Below are positions 1 through 13,000 of a stretch of DNA of 64,000 bases, piece by piece. The translations under genes and the position numbers were made by a program. Position 1 is the first letter of the stretch; each line of letters begins with the position of its first letter. The notes beneath the pieces are model-generated. The model made no database searches. It worked only from the letters and a program-made list of their open reading frames with translations, and had not been told where the DNA came from. Source of the DNA: Gymnogyps californianus (lineage: Eukaryota > Chordata > Aves > Accipitriformes > Cathartidae); the NCBI RefSeq assembly GCF_018139145.2, contig NC_059474.1, positions 44,782,344 through 44,846,343 on the forward strand, read 5' to 3'.

Positions 1-1341
1 TCATCCTGGAAAACTGTTTCTTCACCTAAACTCTTGCTCATCCTTAGGAAGTCATGGCCACTGGCTCTAGCCAGGCTCTATTACACTCCTTGAGACACTG
101 AATCTGGTTACTGGGATCCTTGAAAAAGCCAAGGGTGTAAGTAAGGTGAAGCAACAAGTATCAGTCCGTCCAGCATAAGGTAACTAGTCTGTTAACATAC
201 TAGAAAAATAGTCTCTGTTCTTATCCCGTTATCCTCAGACTATGGAAGTCTTTGAGATGGATTTAAGTCATTTACAGTCAGTGTATGATTTTCTTCAATC
301 TTCCAGCACAGTACAAACTGTCACAGCCAGATAAATACATCGATCTGATCACAGTATCTACCACAGTATTAAAGATTTACCCATACGGAACAGCGGAGAT
401 CAAAGGCAGAGGCATACTTGAATAGGGTATCAGTTGCTGTCTTTTTTTCAGGTGAAGCCTCTCCAGTTTTTAATCTTATAGGGGAAATAACAAAGGACTA
501 CAGGATTTTCACACCCTCCGGTATTGTCTATGCTAGAGAAGTGTTTTATTTATTTAATTTCTCCATTGTTGCTGTTAGTTATAAAGCTGAATTACTGTCA
601 GTGATAGTTGTGAGTCCTAATTACCAGAGCTCAGTTGTGAGCTCTAATTACCAGCTGTCACAGTTTTCAACACCATCTCACCTACTCATATGTAGAAAAT
701 AAATCAATATGGGTGCTAAGAACAGCATCAGCACCAGTCTCTCAGTTTTGCTGAAACTGATGGTAGTATCACTCAAGGTCTTACAGAACTTTACTGAGAA
801 AAGTTACTTTCAACATTTGATTTGTGAGTCCATCAATTTCTCCCAGGGGGCAAGCAAAAGATAACTAAGAAAAGAAAGTGTATTGTCAGTTGGTTTACAT
901 TGTTAGACTGTGACCTATGTCTCCAGACTAGAAGATTTTAACATTTTTCCAGTTTGCAGCCTACCACAAAAATCAACAACAGGCATACGAAGAGCCTTAG
1001 GCTCAACTAAAGAGTCACTTTTCATCTATCCAGGAACAGCTACATACAAGACAGGATCAGTAGCTCTAACTCCTTAAATACAACCTCTAAGTATTTTTCA
1101 AGTCTCATAAACCTAGTTTTGATTAACTTATGATGGGCAAAAACATACTGCACACATTACAGCTATCATCACATGACTATCATTCAGCTATCACTTCATT
1201 GTATATTTAATCCTTCTCATCAGCTACACTTCTGGAATTGCGTGTTCTTAATAAATAAACTATTACTCATAACTTAATAAATGCAAATGAGAGCAAAAAT
1301 GTATTATGGACTCCAGGCAGATGTATACAGTGAAGTAATAC
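1..1341 (-). other. KLHL2 intron 2 (partial)
   Basis: This is AT-rich intron sequence running off the left edge. No exon-like frame with BTB-domain residues was found on the minus strand. The plus-strand open frame at 418-702 has no recognisable content. Confidence 0.8.
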
Positions 1342-3907
1342 CTTCTTAATTCATTCATAACTTTAAAAGCTTTCTTCATGTGCCATGGATTTACTGTAAC
1401 AGGACAGTGAATTTCGGTGTTATCATCTTTCAGATCCAAGGGCTTCTGATGGCAAAGTTTGGTACATCTGGAAAGAAAGAGAAAAAAAGAAGAGAGTTAA
1501 TGCTTCTGTCTAATCTCCAGTTCTGTCACTCTTATTTTCTCCACCTTCATCTTGGGGAGGAGGAGAAAATTAGCACTCCAACTTATTCTTTACTCCAAGC
1601 AATTTTGGTTTCCCTATTACCAACAGTGTGGAGAAGGAGGTAGAATTCCCGAGGAAGCGATAAGCTGGTTACCAACACTAGTGATGCTGACAGAGGCACT
1701 CAGGGCTAACAATAATCTCCACTAAGGAAAACATGAAGATGATGCCCTAGAATATTTCCAATAAGCCCTGAAATGAGGGGAGAAGCAGGGGTTCGGGAAC
1801 TTTTAGCCTGGTGCCCATACAGACTGATGGCAGAACGCAGCACCCATCACCCCGGTCTCTCAATGCCTTCACCGCCTGCGAGACAAGGGCTGCTCTCTGC
1901 CCTTCCACCAGGACCTCCCTTACTGGTTCACGCAACTCCCAGTTCATCTCTGACAGGAACACCACATGATGACTACTGTAATTGTCCAGGCTTTCCCTAG
2001 CAGCAGCATGAGACATAGGTGAGTATGAGAAAAACTGGGTAGTTTTGCAGATCCACTCAATGTTTTGAAAAGCAAAAGCGACCAACGTCTTCATTTTTTT
2101 TACTCTCAAAACCCCACCCAAAATAGCAAGAGAAAAACTAAGCAGTGTGAAAAATCATCAGCTCTATCTACAATTATCTCTTTCTATAAGAAATACCCAA
2201 GTTCTACAGACACTAACTTCTGTATAAAAATTATTATGTACACCCCTCAGTCACTAGGACTGTCCAAACCAGCAAGTGGGTTTTTCATGCCAAGCCAAGC
2301 CAAGCCAATGAGTTTCGTGTTTACAAACACAGTGTTATTCTTACCAAGCAAATTACATTGTTGTAGTACTTAGAAAATGCTTAGCATCAGGATGTTTTCA
2401 CCTACACTATTGTAACCGTATTCCTGAACCTCTGAGCTGGAAACAAGCAAAGTCACTGAAGTCACTTGGTGGGGCAACTGACACTGGTACATCAGAGATT
2501 TGATTTCAAGTGAAAACCCAATCTTACTTGCTTTAGGAAAGAATAGTCAAATTGAATGTATGCATCGACTGCCATAATACCACCTCTCTTCTACCATACC
2601 TAAAACTTTTTACTTGGGCACGTCTAAAGAAGCTTAAAAGAAAAATTCAACAATAATTTAAGATTTTAACCAAGAACTCTATATTCTGTGCACTACAACA
2701 ACATGCAAAGTAAAGCAGTTGGCTCTAGTTTTCATGATTCCAAAACTAGCTACAAAATTTTGGAGCAAAACAGCATGAAACTGCATCAAGCAACAAAGGA
2801 ATAGAAAAAGTCTCTGTAAAACACTGGCTAACAAAGCAAGGTCCATCTACAGAACTCAAACTACTACCAACTTACTACATTGTACCATGAAACTGCTATG
2901 AATTAAAAGTTTCATGCTCAGTTTTGAAAATGATACAACTCATTACTGAAAGGGGCCAAGTAACAGATACCAATTTTGCATCAATCAGAAAAAAAAAAAA
3001 TCAAGTTACATGTTATAGAGCACATACACATGCTGCTGTATGGAGGTAAAAAAAAAAAAGACATCCTATCTAGCAAACTCCTTTAGACTGAATTTTACTT
3101 TTCTAAATTATGTAACATATGTAGTGATCAGCATTCAAAACAATTATACACAGAAATCAGTGACTTCAGGAAACATTCAAAACACCAAAGACTAGCTGTG
3201 AGGAAGAGACCTTGCTTTTAATTATACCACTGACTTATCAAGTCCAAGATAAGAACGCTTCCTCTATGGCACCTTTTTACATCCCAAAGCAATGCATCAG
3301 ACACTGATGTGTACGTATCTGCATACGTATACAGACTACATACACATCACATACAGATATGCAGGAAAAAAATGTGGTCAGAGTTGCCTGTAAAGAGCTG
3401 CCAAGCAACCGGGATAGATGGAGGAGTTCCTATGAAGCGTAAATTCATTTGCTGAAGTTTCATTAGTTTGTCACAATAGATGACTTTGTTTTAAGGTAAT
3501 GAAGCCTACAAAGCCATCAGTCATATGCCTTGTGTTTTGAGAACTGCTAGTCTGCCTAAAGTTACTGGAGTCTCTCCTACCATTTCACCAGTTGGGTCAA
3601 AGCTGTCTGCAACTGGTTCCCTTTGGTTTGTTCTCAAGAACCTCACCCACAGCATACCTGAAAACTACCTCCTGAAGGCGCAGGACGAAGCTACGCTAAA
3701 CTGGAGCATATAAAAGACTGGATGAACCCAACTGAAGTGCAGCTGGAAATACGTGGCTTGCCTAGCGCCTTGCTACTAAAAAAGATGCTTAACTAAATAA
3801 CCAGAAAACCGACAGTGTGATGAGCATGACTGCTGAGTCAAACAGGGAGTAATTTGGGACCACATATGGAGGAAGCAGAAGGAGTGAGGGGGAGGAGGGA
3901 AAAAAAG

Positions 3908-3938
<31 letters not shown>

Positions 3939-4516
3939 GCCTGTCCCCGCAAGCTGGAAGGCGGCGGGGCGGGGGTGCCGGCAGCCCTGCCCGCCCGCGG
4001 GGAGCTCAGCGCCCGCTCCCCCCACGGCCCAGCCTGCCTGCCCGCCCGCCCGCCCGATGCCCGGCCCGGCACCCAGCGCCCCGTCGACGCGGGCACCGCA
4101 GCGGGCGGCAGCGGCACGACGGGGCATTTCAAACCACCGGGCGGCCGCGCTGGCCCCGGGCAGCCCCGGCCCGCCGGGCACCAGACACCGGCTCCGCCAG
4201 CCGGTCGCCGACACGACCCTCCCGCCAGCGCTGCCCCGCGCCGCCGGGTCTGGGTCCCCCCCCCGCCCGCGGGCACCGCTCCCTCCCGGTGCCGAGGGGC
4301 CCGGGGCGGGCCGGCCGCGCCACGGGTCGGGCGGCCTGCGGAGCGCCGCGGCAGCTCAGCTCGCTGCTACCCGGCTGGGCCGGGCCCCGCGCCCCCAGCC
4401 CACGGCACTACACAGCGCTCCGCTCACGCACCGCCGTCCCGGCGGGCTCCGGGAGCCCGGCAGCCTCCCCGCCCGCCCCGCCGCCGCACTCACACGGGCG
4501 GCAGCAGCATCTCCAT
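1..4516 (-). CDS. KLHL2: KLHL2 (Mayven) N-terminal part; gene continues off the left edge
   Basis: KLHL2 is a BTB-BACK-Kelch protein that acts as a substrate adaptor for CUL3 ubiquitin ligases; WNK kinases are known targets, and it binds actin. Two coding exons are visible on the minus strand, 4516-4494 and 1467-1342. They join in phase 2 with a GT donor and an AG acceptor and give residues 1-49 plus two bases of codon 50. The joined protein begins MEMLLPPVCTK. Exon 2 contains HQKPLDLKDDNTE and HCPVTVNPWHMKKAFKVMNE, which match the human KLHL2 N-terminus (about 593 residues) nearly residue for residue, as I remember it. This part precedes and just enters the BTB domain. The third exon (beginning QNLLCDV in human) was looked for in 1-1341 and not found, so it lies outside the window. 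Identity is firm. Confidence 0.93.
1342..1467 (-). CDS. KLHL2: KLHL2 coding exon 2
   Basis: The exon is 126 bases long. The acceptor is a pyrimidine-rich run ending TTTCCAG (bases 1468 upward) and the donor is AG|GTATTAC at 1341. It encodes 41 whole codons with one base donated to the preceding valine codon and two bases left for the next codon. The frame is open throughout and ends in ...NELR plus a split Ser/Arg codon, matching the human NELRS junction. Confidence 0.93.
1468..4493 (-). other. KLHL2 intron 1
   Basis: The intron is about 3.0 kb. Its promoter-proximal part (3960-4493) belongs to the CpG island. It also contains the A-tract at 3901-3933 and a short CCAAG tandem run near 2290-2307. 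No other gene is visible. The open frames here, on either strand, show no family resemblance. Confidence 0.8.
3901..3933. repeat. A-tract simple repeat
   Basis: An almost pure run of A, interrupted by one G, sits at the edge of the KLHL2 CpG island. It accounts for the poly-Lys and poly-Phe stretches in overlapping open frames. Confidence 0.95.
4494..4516 (-). CDS. KLHL2: KLHL2 coding exon 1 (8 codons)
   Basis: The exon has 23 coding bases, ATG to a split valine codon, followed directly by the consensus donor GTGAGTG at 4493-4487. The start context is GCCGCGATGG, a good Kozak match. Unspliced, the frame stops two bases into the intron, so splicing to exon 2 is required. The split codon GT|A gives valine where human has alanine just before the shared Cys-Thr-Lys. 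Confidence 0.88.
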
Positions 4517-4664
4517 CGCGGCTCCGCTCGGGCTTCCTCCGTGCAACGCGGGCGCGGCGCGCTGCCGCCAGCACCATGCCAGCCGCCGCTGCCCCCGCCG
4601 CGGGGTGCCCGCTGCGCCCGCCCGGCGGAGCCCCCGCCAGCCGCCGGGAGCCGCCGGCGCTGCC

Positions 4665-4674
4665 CACTTCCGGG
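4665..4674 (-). promoter_or_regulatory. ETS/GABPA-type site upstream of KLHL2
   Basis: The minus strand reads CCCGGAAGTG, the core ETS consensus typical of CpG-island promoters. Position and orientation fit the KLHL2 promoter. Function is inferred. Confidence 0.5.
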
Positions 4675-5590
4675 TTCCCGCCCGCGGGAGGGCGTTGGCG
4701 GGGCCGGGCCGCTGCGCGCAGGCGCGGCGGCGGGGAGGGTGCCCGGACCGGCCCCTGTGAGGCGCGGGGGGCGGCCGCCCTTCAGGCGGTGCTGGCGGGC
4801 CCGGTCCCCGAGGTGGGCAGGCTGCCCCACGCCGGAGCCTCCCGCCCGGGTGCTGCGCTGGGTGCCCTCGGGGCTGCGGGGCGGTTGCTGCCTCTCAGTG
4901 GGGCAGCCCTGTCCCAGGGGCTTTTGGACGAGGAAGATGAGGCGCCGCTGCCCTTTGCTGGAAGAAGCGTGGCCTTCGAGGGGGACGAGCCTGGGTCCAA
5001 TGCCCTTCTCGGTCCTAGGACACCCAAGTGCGCCTCTCCCACCTCCCGGGAGAGCGGTGGCTCAGGGCAGGGCCGGAGAGCGACGCCCCCGAGCTGCCCT
5101 ACACAGGGACAGGTCCCACAGAGCGCCCAGGTCAGGGTGTCCTCAGCACCAAGGAGGATGGCTTGGGCCACTGGCGTGGGGACACAGAGGTGCTCTAGGC
5201 CCTGAGCCAGGACTGTTTTCTTTTTTCTTTTAGAAAAAAAAAAATTAGCAGTGGTCACAGGTTTCCTCTGCGAGAAGACCCACTCCCAGATGCACGCCGT
5301 GGAGGGGCATCCGCAGCCTTGTCCCAGGCCAGCTGAGGAGCTGGCCGGACACCAGCTCATGCAGGTGGTTGCAGCTCGAGCAGGGGCCGAAACGAAGCCC
5401 AAAAGTGCATCGGGGCGGAAAAGAGGGGTGCACCAGTGCTCTAGTTCGCTGTGACCTGCTGGATCTCATCCGCTTTTATTTCATCCAGTCCAGCTCAACA
5501 GCGACTGTGCCGCTCAAAACAGCTGCCCTCCTGTCTTCAGTCGTACAATCGCAAACGTCGCTGACGTTGAGCATTAAGTACTTGAGTTGT

Positions 5591-5683
5591 GTTTTAATGT
5601 TTGCTTAAGTAGCCTCTGTGATACAGAACAGCAAAAAGAAACACAAACAGGACAGGGATTTATTTCAAACACATGCCTTTGTA
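5591..5683. repeat. Diverged duplicated segment, copy A
   Basis: This aligns in the same orientation with 6951-7048. In the 50-base core 5608-5657 I count 43 identities, and six of the seven differences are transitions. It looks like an old direct duplication or two copies of an unrecognised interspersed repeat. Confidence 0.65.
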
Positions 5684-6950
5684 AGCGACACTAATTGAAG
5701 CAGTAACAAAGAATACTAAATTTAGCAACTTCTGACTTGGGGCATCAAAAAGAATTTACTTAAACCTCTGTAAGTTACTTTCAAATCTTAGAAGATTGTG
5801 TAGTGGAAGATGTGTTTAGCAAGCTGAACACAATTCAGGTATTTAAGTCTGATAGCGTCTGTAAAAGTAAAATGCTTCTTCACTGGAGAAAGAGATTTTG
5901 TATTGACAAAGTAACTCTAAAACTAATAAATCTGTCACTAACTGACCAACACTTTTTCTAAGAGTGAGAGGAGTTTGAGGACAGCACATTTTAAGTAGAA
6001 GGCAAAACAGAAAATGGCAGGTGCGTTTTGGGTGAAGAATATTATAGATGGATACATGAAGCCTTCACCAATGTTTCTAATAAAATCACAGGTTATTAAA
6101 ACTAAATGTATTTTAATTTGTTATTTTCATGTTTGATAATCTCTAATAATATTCCTCACTTGGAAAATGCCATTTTAGTTTTCTCAGTTTACCAGTCCTC
6201 TTTCACTACACTGCGATGTTTGATCTGGGAACACTTAAAAATTTTTCAATGGGTTTCCACTGGAGGTTTTTGTAAATTAAATAATCGCAGTTATCAGTGC
6301 CTGTTTTTACAAAGTCTGTGCTTTGTAACTGCTGAATTTGTCTCTTCTCGAGAGACAACTAGATTTGCCTCTGGGTTGTACTGGAGAAGACAAGGTACTT
6401 GTTAAGGATTTGAAAGACGCAACAAAACCTGCTTGCAGGGCAGTCTGCTCCAAAGGGGCCAGCTAGCAATAATGCGCTCTGAAATGGAGGTTTAAAACTC
6501 AGCCAGCTCCGTGCGGCATAGCGTCAGCGAGTTCTGAGTTCGTAAGCAGGTCTGGCCTGGGTAGATCAGAGAGCTGCTGCTGACTGTCACATCGCACTTT
6601 CAGGTTTCTGTACCCTAGAGTAAACTCCTGTACATGTTACTTTGTAAGACAAGGACCCTAGCTTTTACTGATCCATTAGACCTAAGTGAATCCTACTAGT
6701 GATAGACTGCGCTGTGTTTAAGGGTCCGCATTAGACTATGAAGTCATTGTAAACTTGTCCGGAAGCTGATGAGGGCTTTTGTACACTACTCGCATATAGA
6801 TCCTGCAAGCATGTAGGCAGCTGCAGATTATGCCCCTTGTTAACATGGCAGAACGGTTTAATAACGTTCATTCTTAAATGAACATTAAGCATTTCCAACC
6901 TGTGACTTCTCTCATTTTCTTGCAGTGTTGTTTTGGCTTTCGAGCCAAAT

Positions 6951-7048
6951 GTTTAATGTTAATTGAAGTAACTTCTGTGATGCAGAACATCAAAAGGAAA
7001 CACAAATAGGGCAGGGTTCTATTTTTTTTCTAAAATTATGTCTTTGTA
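6951..7048. repeat. Diverged duplicated segment, copy B
   Basis: This is the second copy of the segment at 5591-5683, with its core at 6967-7016. It starts immediately after a short perfect hairpin at 6932-6949 that copy A does not share. Confidence 0.65.
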
Positions 7049-10000
7049 CTTCAGTAATCCTGAAAGGAATCATAAACAGCTGAAACAAAAATGACTGCAT
7101 CCAAACTACATTATGTGGTTATGGCAAAACAACTTATGTATCTAACCATGAGAAAACACATCCTTTAAATACAATGTTTGGAATTTTATGGGATTCTTCT
7201 TGATACAGTACCTCTTCTTAGAAAACAACTTTTAGAGAAAAAAATTATTTATATATCTCTGTGGGTGTATATATGTAGTTTTGAGAGGAAATAGGCTACG
7301 TTTCTTAACTATGATGAAACAGCTGCCATTTTTGTTTATGCTGCAGCAATTCACATCACTGCATTTACTGAGTAAATTCCCTATCGTGTTTAGGACTGCC
7401 CCTGTAACAACTCTTGGTCCTTTCCCACTTGTTTGAGAGAGTTCCAAAGGAATGCTGCCAACGCTTACTTATGATTGCACGGTTCTTCGGATATATTGAC
7501 ACTAGAAGTACTTTCCTGATATAGAAATCCTGATACTATACATCAGTGAAGTACATCCACTGAAAATGAAGCTATGCCAGCAAAGCTCTGCTTTCTAGCA
7601 AGACAGTTCCACAAGTTACACAGTCCTACAAATGGAATAAACAATCCTGGTAAAAGTCAATGTAACTGCATGTACACGGTGTTTCATAAGCATCTTTAAG
7701 GGATCACACACCATGCTGACATGGTCATGTTAGAAGAAATCTGTATTAGGTTTAGCCACAGAGAACACTAAAATACGTTCTTACTAGTATTTTTAATTGA
7801 CAAACACAGATTAGGAAGACCTCTCCAAAAAGGACAAAAAAAAGGTTTGTAAGAACATTTACTCTTGTTTAAGATATTAGAAGTCATATCTTCTTAACGA
7901 TTTGGGCAAAATGCTTATGAGAAGATGCTGTTAAGTCTGGGATTCTTTTCATGGAAAAGGAAGAAGAAAGGAACAGGCTAGAATTGAAGACTTAAGTACC
8001 TCTCTGTACTCCTGTTGCTTCAAACAGAAAAACAAGGTCCTTCCTCACTTTGTTAGCTGTTGTTAGGTTATCCATTATATTTGTATCTTACTGAATTTAG
8101 TTGTGGGTAATTCATGTATAAAATTTATGTAAAAATAAGTATGTATTTATCCAAAACCTTTCAGGGCGCACATCCATTTTTTCCCATGCATTTCACCCCC
8201 AGTAACATTACCATCCAGCAACAGACTTTTATACAACAAAGGCCCCTGCATCTAAATAGATCCACAAGGACCTGTGTGGCATTCATGACAGGACTTGAGG
8301 TCAACACAGACATTAGCTATTACTGCATTCTTCTGTCTAAGACACTAGCACTAATATCAGCATTAATCCAGCATTAACTAATCTTAAAAGGCCTCACTCC
8401 AGTGGAAGAGACTCTTTTTTTTTTCCCCAGAAGAATGGAATATTTAAAGCTTCAGAGAACCATTGAGCTAAGGACATGAATGCAGTTGAAAAGAATTACA
8501 CTGAAAAGCAAGAAAGTGCATGCAGCAGACTGAGAAAGGGACCAGATTGCAGAGGAATATGTACTGAAGAGTAGGCAGAGAGAGAAGAAATAAGACGTGC
8601 AAATTGGGAATGTGAAATAAGGAATAGCAAAGCAGCTGCTATCAAAAATAAACTGTACTGTGACCAAAATCAGTTAAATACAATTAAGCACGGATAAAAA
8701 TATTTAGTCTTTTCTAGCATTATTCTTCTGTGTAAGCAATTGCTGGAGCACTAGGGATGATACACACTTAATGAAAATAGGTGAAGGGTAAGATGTATTC
8801 TGTAAAGTTCATGGACCTTATAATGATGATGATGAAAATTAGTAACTAAGAACTGGTTTTTCAGTGTTCAAAACCAGACATGGTGTAATTTCCAAAAAGA
8901 CTTGATATGGCACACAGTCTAGTAAACAGGCCTTAAATACCCCAATCCTAGTTTTGGAAAAGAAGGGCCAAATAAGAAGCAAATGGTATGACGCTTCTGA
9001 GTTCTACTCAATGGAGAAGTCAGGTCCTTGTAGTCAGTGCTGAACAGTGCAGTGTTGCTGGTAGATTTCAAGTTCATTTTAGTGCCACAGAAAAATGAAG
9101 TCCTAGCTCAAGTAAGCATTACGAATGGAAGCAGGTGTAGGTCATGGCTTTGATTCATATTAGTACTGCAGATTACTAAGACACAAAGCAGAGATCTTGA
9201 TGAGCAGATCTGAGGCCCAGTGCTGCGAAGGTTTGGATTTCACATACGGTGTATCCCTGAGATGACTGTGAATGAGCTGGACCGACTCCTACTCTCATAC
9301 CCATAGACTTGTGTTGCTTCCAATGCACTGGATAAGGCAATCGGGTCTCTATACTGAGTGGGTTCCATTCACTGGACCAGCAGAAAGCCCATCAAAAATT
9401 ATTAGATTTCACCTTGTAGCCGTGTGATCACTTAGACATGATGCAAAGGCAGCAGCAGAAACCTGCACCAGGGATTTCTTGGGGAGAGCTGGTCCATCCC
9501 AATCAGCAGCAGGCAAAGCTGATGATGGAGCTCCACCCTTCAACATGGAGTGATACCTTACCGAAATAAATTCTGCACAGTTTTTGTGTACAGCCTACAC
9601 CAAAAAAAGAAAAAAAAGGATTTACAACATTCAGTCTTTAGCAAACAATATATCATGTGGATAAGCAGGGCCATTAGGGTAGCCTCCTTGTTCACAGAAG
9701 TCATCTCAGTCATTGGTGGTTTTTTCCTAATCATTTTACTTTAAGAGTGTACATTATTATTATGTTCAGTCATACTTGTTTAACTTGTCAAAACATTATT
9801 TTCTTGAAAAATGAAGCAAGATGCAAGTCTTGCTATCAGATGCAAGTCCATCAAAGTCCATGTACTTCTCCATCGTATTCTCCACTCTAACAGCACTATT
9901 GTAAGATAGTCCTCACCAAGTCAATCAACTAATACACAGCTCTTTCAGAAGAAAACAGGTACAGTGCATTAATTAAAATCACATTTAAGCAATTGATATA

Positions 10001-13000
10001 CTGCCATCTAGTGCTTCCTGAATGCACAACCATACAGAGAAATTCTACTCATTTCAGTCATTCTTGGTATCTATGATTGGCCCATAGCAAAACAACAGTT
10101 AAACTCACCAATTTGCATGTAGTCATGCATACAGTGAGTTTACCTAAGAACAGTAATTGGGAGCAATTTACACTGTGAAAAGTGACACAGTATGCTGAAA
10201 GATTCAATCTGAATATATATTGTTTCATATGCATATAAATAAGACTGGAGGAACAGTATTTGCAAAGTCTACAGCACTTGAAGGGGCATTCAGCAAAAAT
10301 GAAAAATGCTGTAGACTGGGCAAGAGCAAGTGGGATATAGTTCACACACTGTACAAATTATTTTGTTGTACAAAGAGGCAATGAAATCAAAGACATTCAA
10401 TATTAAAAGATTATATTCAGGGAGTCATAACAATAACAATCACATCAGTGTAGTTACCGCATATAATTTTGCACAGACAGGTTGTTCATAGAAAGTGAAA
10501 AGCACATCATGCTGCTGTTCAAGAAATTGAGTAAATCCTCATTTGGAATAATCTTTTTTTTTGTGTAAGACAAGAAGGTATTGCAAACTCATTGTAAAGA
10601 TTAAGAAAAGAGCTCAGGATCAGTATACTTAACTATGCAGAATGTCTAGTAAAATTAGATTCCTATTAAATTAAAAAAATGAAGGGGAAATTTTAGTCAA
10701 AGATAAAAGTATGAAAAGGTTTAGTCCAATAATTCTGGTACCAGCAGATGCTCATACAATGAGTACTTTATTATGGTGTTCCTGGAGTACAATTTTCACT
10801 GGTATCAGAGAAAGTCTCTTGCCAGTTTTTCTATGCAAAAAAAAGAACATTGTGATCCAGACTAATATACTGCGGAAAAAAAATAGGTATCCTCAGAATC
10901 TAAAATATTCAAAAGACTACCTTGTCAGAATGCTAATATTTAACCATATAGCCTAAAAAGTTAGTTTATACAAGCTAGTTCTTGACAAGTTCATTTTATG
11001 ATTTTCAGACAAAATATTTAGAAAATGGAAAAAGAACTGTGGGGAAAAAAACCCTAATTTTTCCTTGAAATTTCATCCTCTGTCTTGTCTTTAATTTTAT
11101 CAGTAGTTTTCTTGAGGTAAATTATCTCGAACATTCCTCTTTTTCCATGAAAATCACCCTAGATGGTATGTAATCTAAACCCAAATATTTTCAGAAACAG
11201 CTCTGCATTTCCCTTTATACAGTTCAACTAAATGCTTGTCATATTGTGATGGCTTTATAATACAATATAAACAGAAATGTGATTTTGAAAAATCAGAAGA
11301 AAGTGAAAAAATCCATAGTTAAAAATTACTCTGCAGAGGGAATACTTTTCACCCTGCAAATTAGGTGTTTGCTTAAGCCCTAAACCATTTAAAACTCTAA
11401 AACTCATCTTTAGCACAAAGTAAAAAAGATACATCGTGATACTTAGTTCTGAAGTTTCATTTACACTTTTAGTGTATTTCTAAAAATAAATATGAAATTG
11501 ACGAGTTGTATCCCTTCGTTAACCTCAATTTATTTGCTTTTGAATATAGCTGGAAATTCAGTAAAATTAAAAAAGTAAGCGATAGTGCCCATTCTGTTGC
11601 TCACAATTCTTCCATTCACTGTTACGTTAGGTCCTTTGTCTCATCTGCATTAAGCAGTCCAAATTCTCTCTCTACAGCCATATTAACTTTTATCTATCTG
11701 TTTTCATCAGTCCTATCTCTGGACTTTGTTATGGACACATAGGACATTTTGCTAAATGATTTGTACTAATAGATTAGCTGAATTAACCAATGGCCACACT
11801 AAGCTTCCAGCATTCAAATTTGTATATTAATTGGTGAAAGACTGAAAGAGTTTTTATTCATACCAGTGTTATGCTCTTCTTTTTTCAATAGCTTGAATTT
11901 AAAGGCCACAGAATTTTTAATGGGCGTTTTATGTATGAAGCCAAAGCTTCATAGCAAGTGGCGGTTTCTGATTACGTGATTACCGTGTATAAACAGCCCC
12001 ATGCTGTTCACCACAAAAAGCTTACACTGGCATGATGTGAAAATCTGAAACTATACATGGAGAGAAAGGTTCCTTTATTTTAAACATATTCAGCAGTGAA
12101 CTGTTTTTTAATCTCCATAGGATTTTAAAAACTTACAGAAGCTTGAAATAAAACAAGTACCTGTGAAGTGTCTGTAACTTGAGGCTAGAATATAGACTGA
12201 GCTTACTACAGTATGGCTGTCAGGCTTATTACAACCAAGTCATGCAAATAAAATTGTCTTTACTGTTATTTTTACCTTTTCACTTCCCATTTGCATTTTT
12301 AGTCGTGCTGGGATCTGTCACAACGCCATATTCTCGGAGCAGAGACTGTATTCTTTACATAGAGCTGAATACAGTTTAAGTACTAATTGTACCTGCAATA
12401 TGAATAAGAAACAGTAATAATAATTACACCTTATAGTTGAATGTGAAAAAGGTTGTAAGCCCAATCCTGTTTCCATTCATGCCAAATTTTAAATAAAACT
12501 GAGAGGAAGAAAAGTAGATATTAGGCCTCTTTGTGAGGATACAATTGTGAAAGTTAGTCCCCAAATATTGTAATTATTACTGATATGGAAAAGGTTATGC
12601 CTAAGTGTAGGATTTAATCCTGGGTATATCTAATCTGCGCTAGCTTCCCTTAAGGGCAGCTGGCAAATAAGGACATCATAGCATGGCATTGTTGGGCCAT
12701 ACCATATATTTTTACCTTACCCTTGTCGGATACCTTCATCATTACTGATGGAGTTGCAGAGGAAGTAATTTAAGAACAGGTTGTATCTTAACCCGTTTTA
12801 GACTCCCCAGCACTGGATCAGCCCTCAGGAGCAGACTTTCAAGTCACGTGCATTAAAATGATACTGTCTGCAAAATTTGCCAGAAGATGGAACAGGAATT
12901 GAGCAGAAGAGAATCTTACTTCATTAAAACCTTATTTACATCATTAAAACCTCTCACTATAAAAACTACCTGTGAATCTAGTAATTAAAACTATATATCA

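Larger units (their letters stand above)
3960..5110. promoter_or_regulatory. CpG island and KLHL2 promoter region
   Basis: This is a very GC- and CpG-dense stretch covering the KLHL2 first exon and its upstream flank. It is consistent with a TATA-less housekeeping-type promoter. An ETS/GABPA-type site (CCCGGAAGTG on the minus strand) lies at 4665-4674, about 150 bases upstream of the ATG. An NRF-1-like GCGCAGGCGC lies near 4716-4725. The transcription start is therefore probably between about 4540 and 4660; this is inference. The island's long open frames on both strands (for example 3854-5233, plus strand) are low-complexity Pro/Arg/Ala/Gly translations and are not genes. Confidence 0.8.

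Noticed and set aside
1747..2121. 124-codon minus-strand open frame in KLHL2 intron 1
   Set aside because: No similarity to KLHL2 or another family, no flanking splice signals in a compatible frame, and it sits inside an intron between two verified exons.
3854..5233. 459-codon open frame, plus strand, with other long frames on both strands
   Set aside because: Its translation is Pro/Arg/Ala/Gly low complexity plus a poly-Lys run from the A-tract. It lies over the KLHL2 promoter CpG island, where stop codons are rare by composition.
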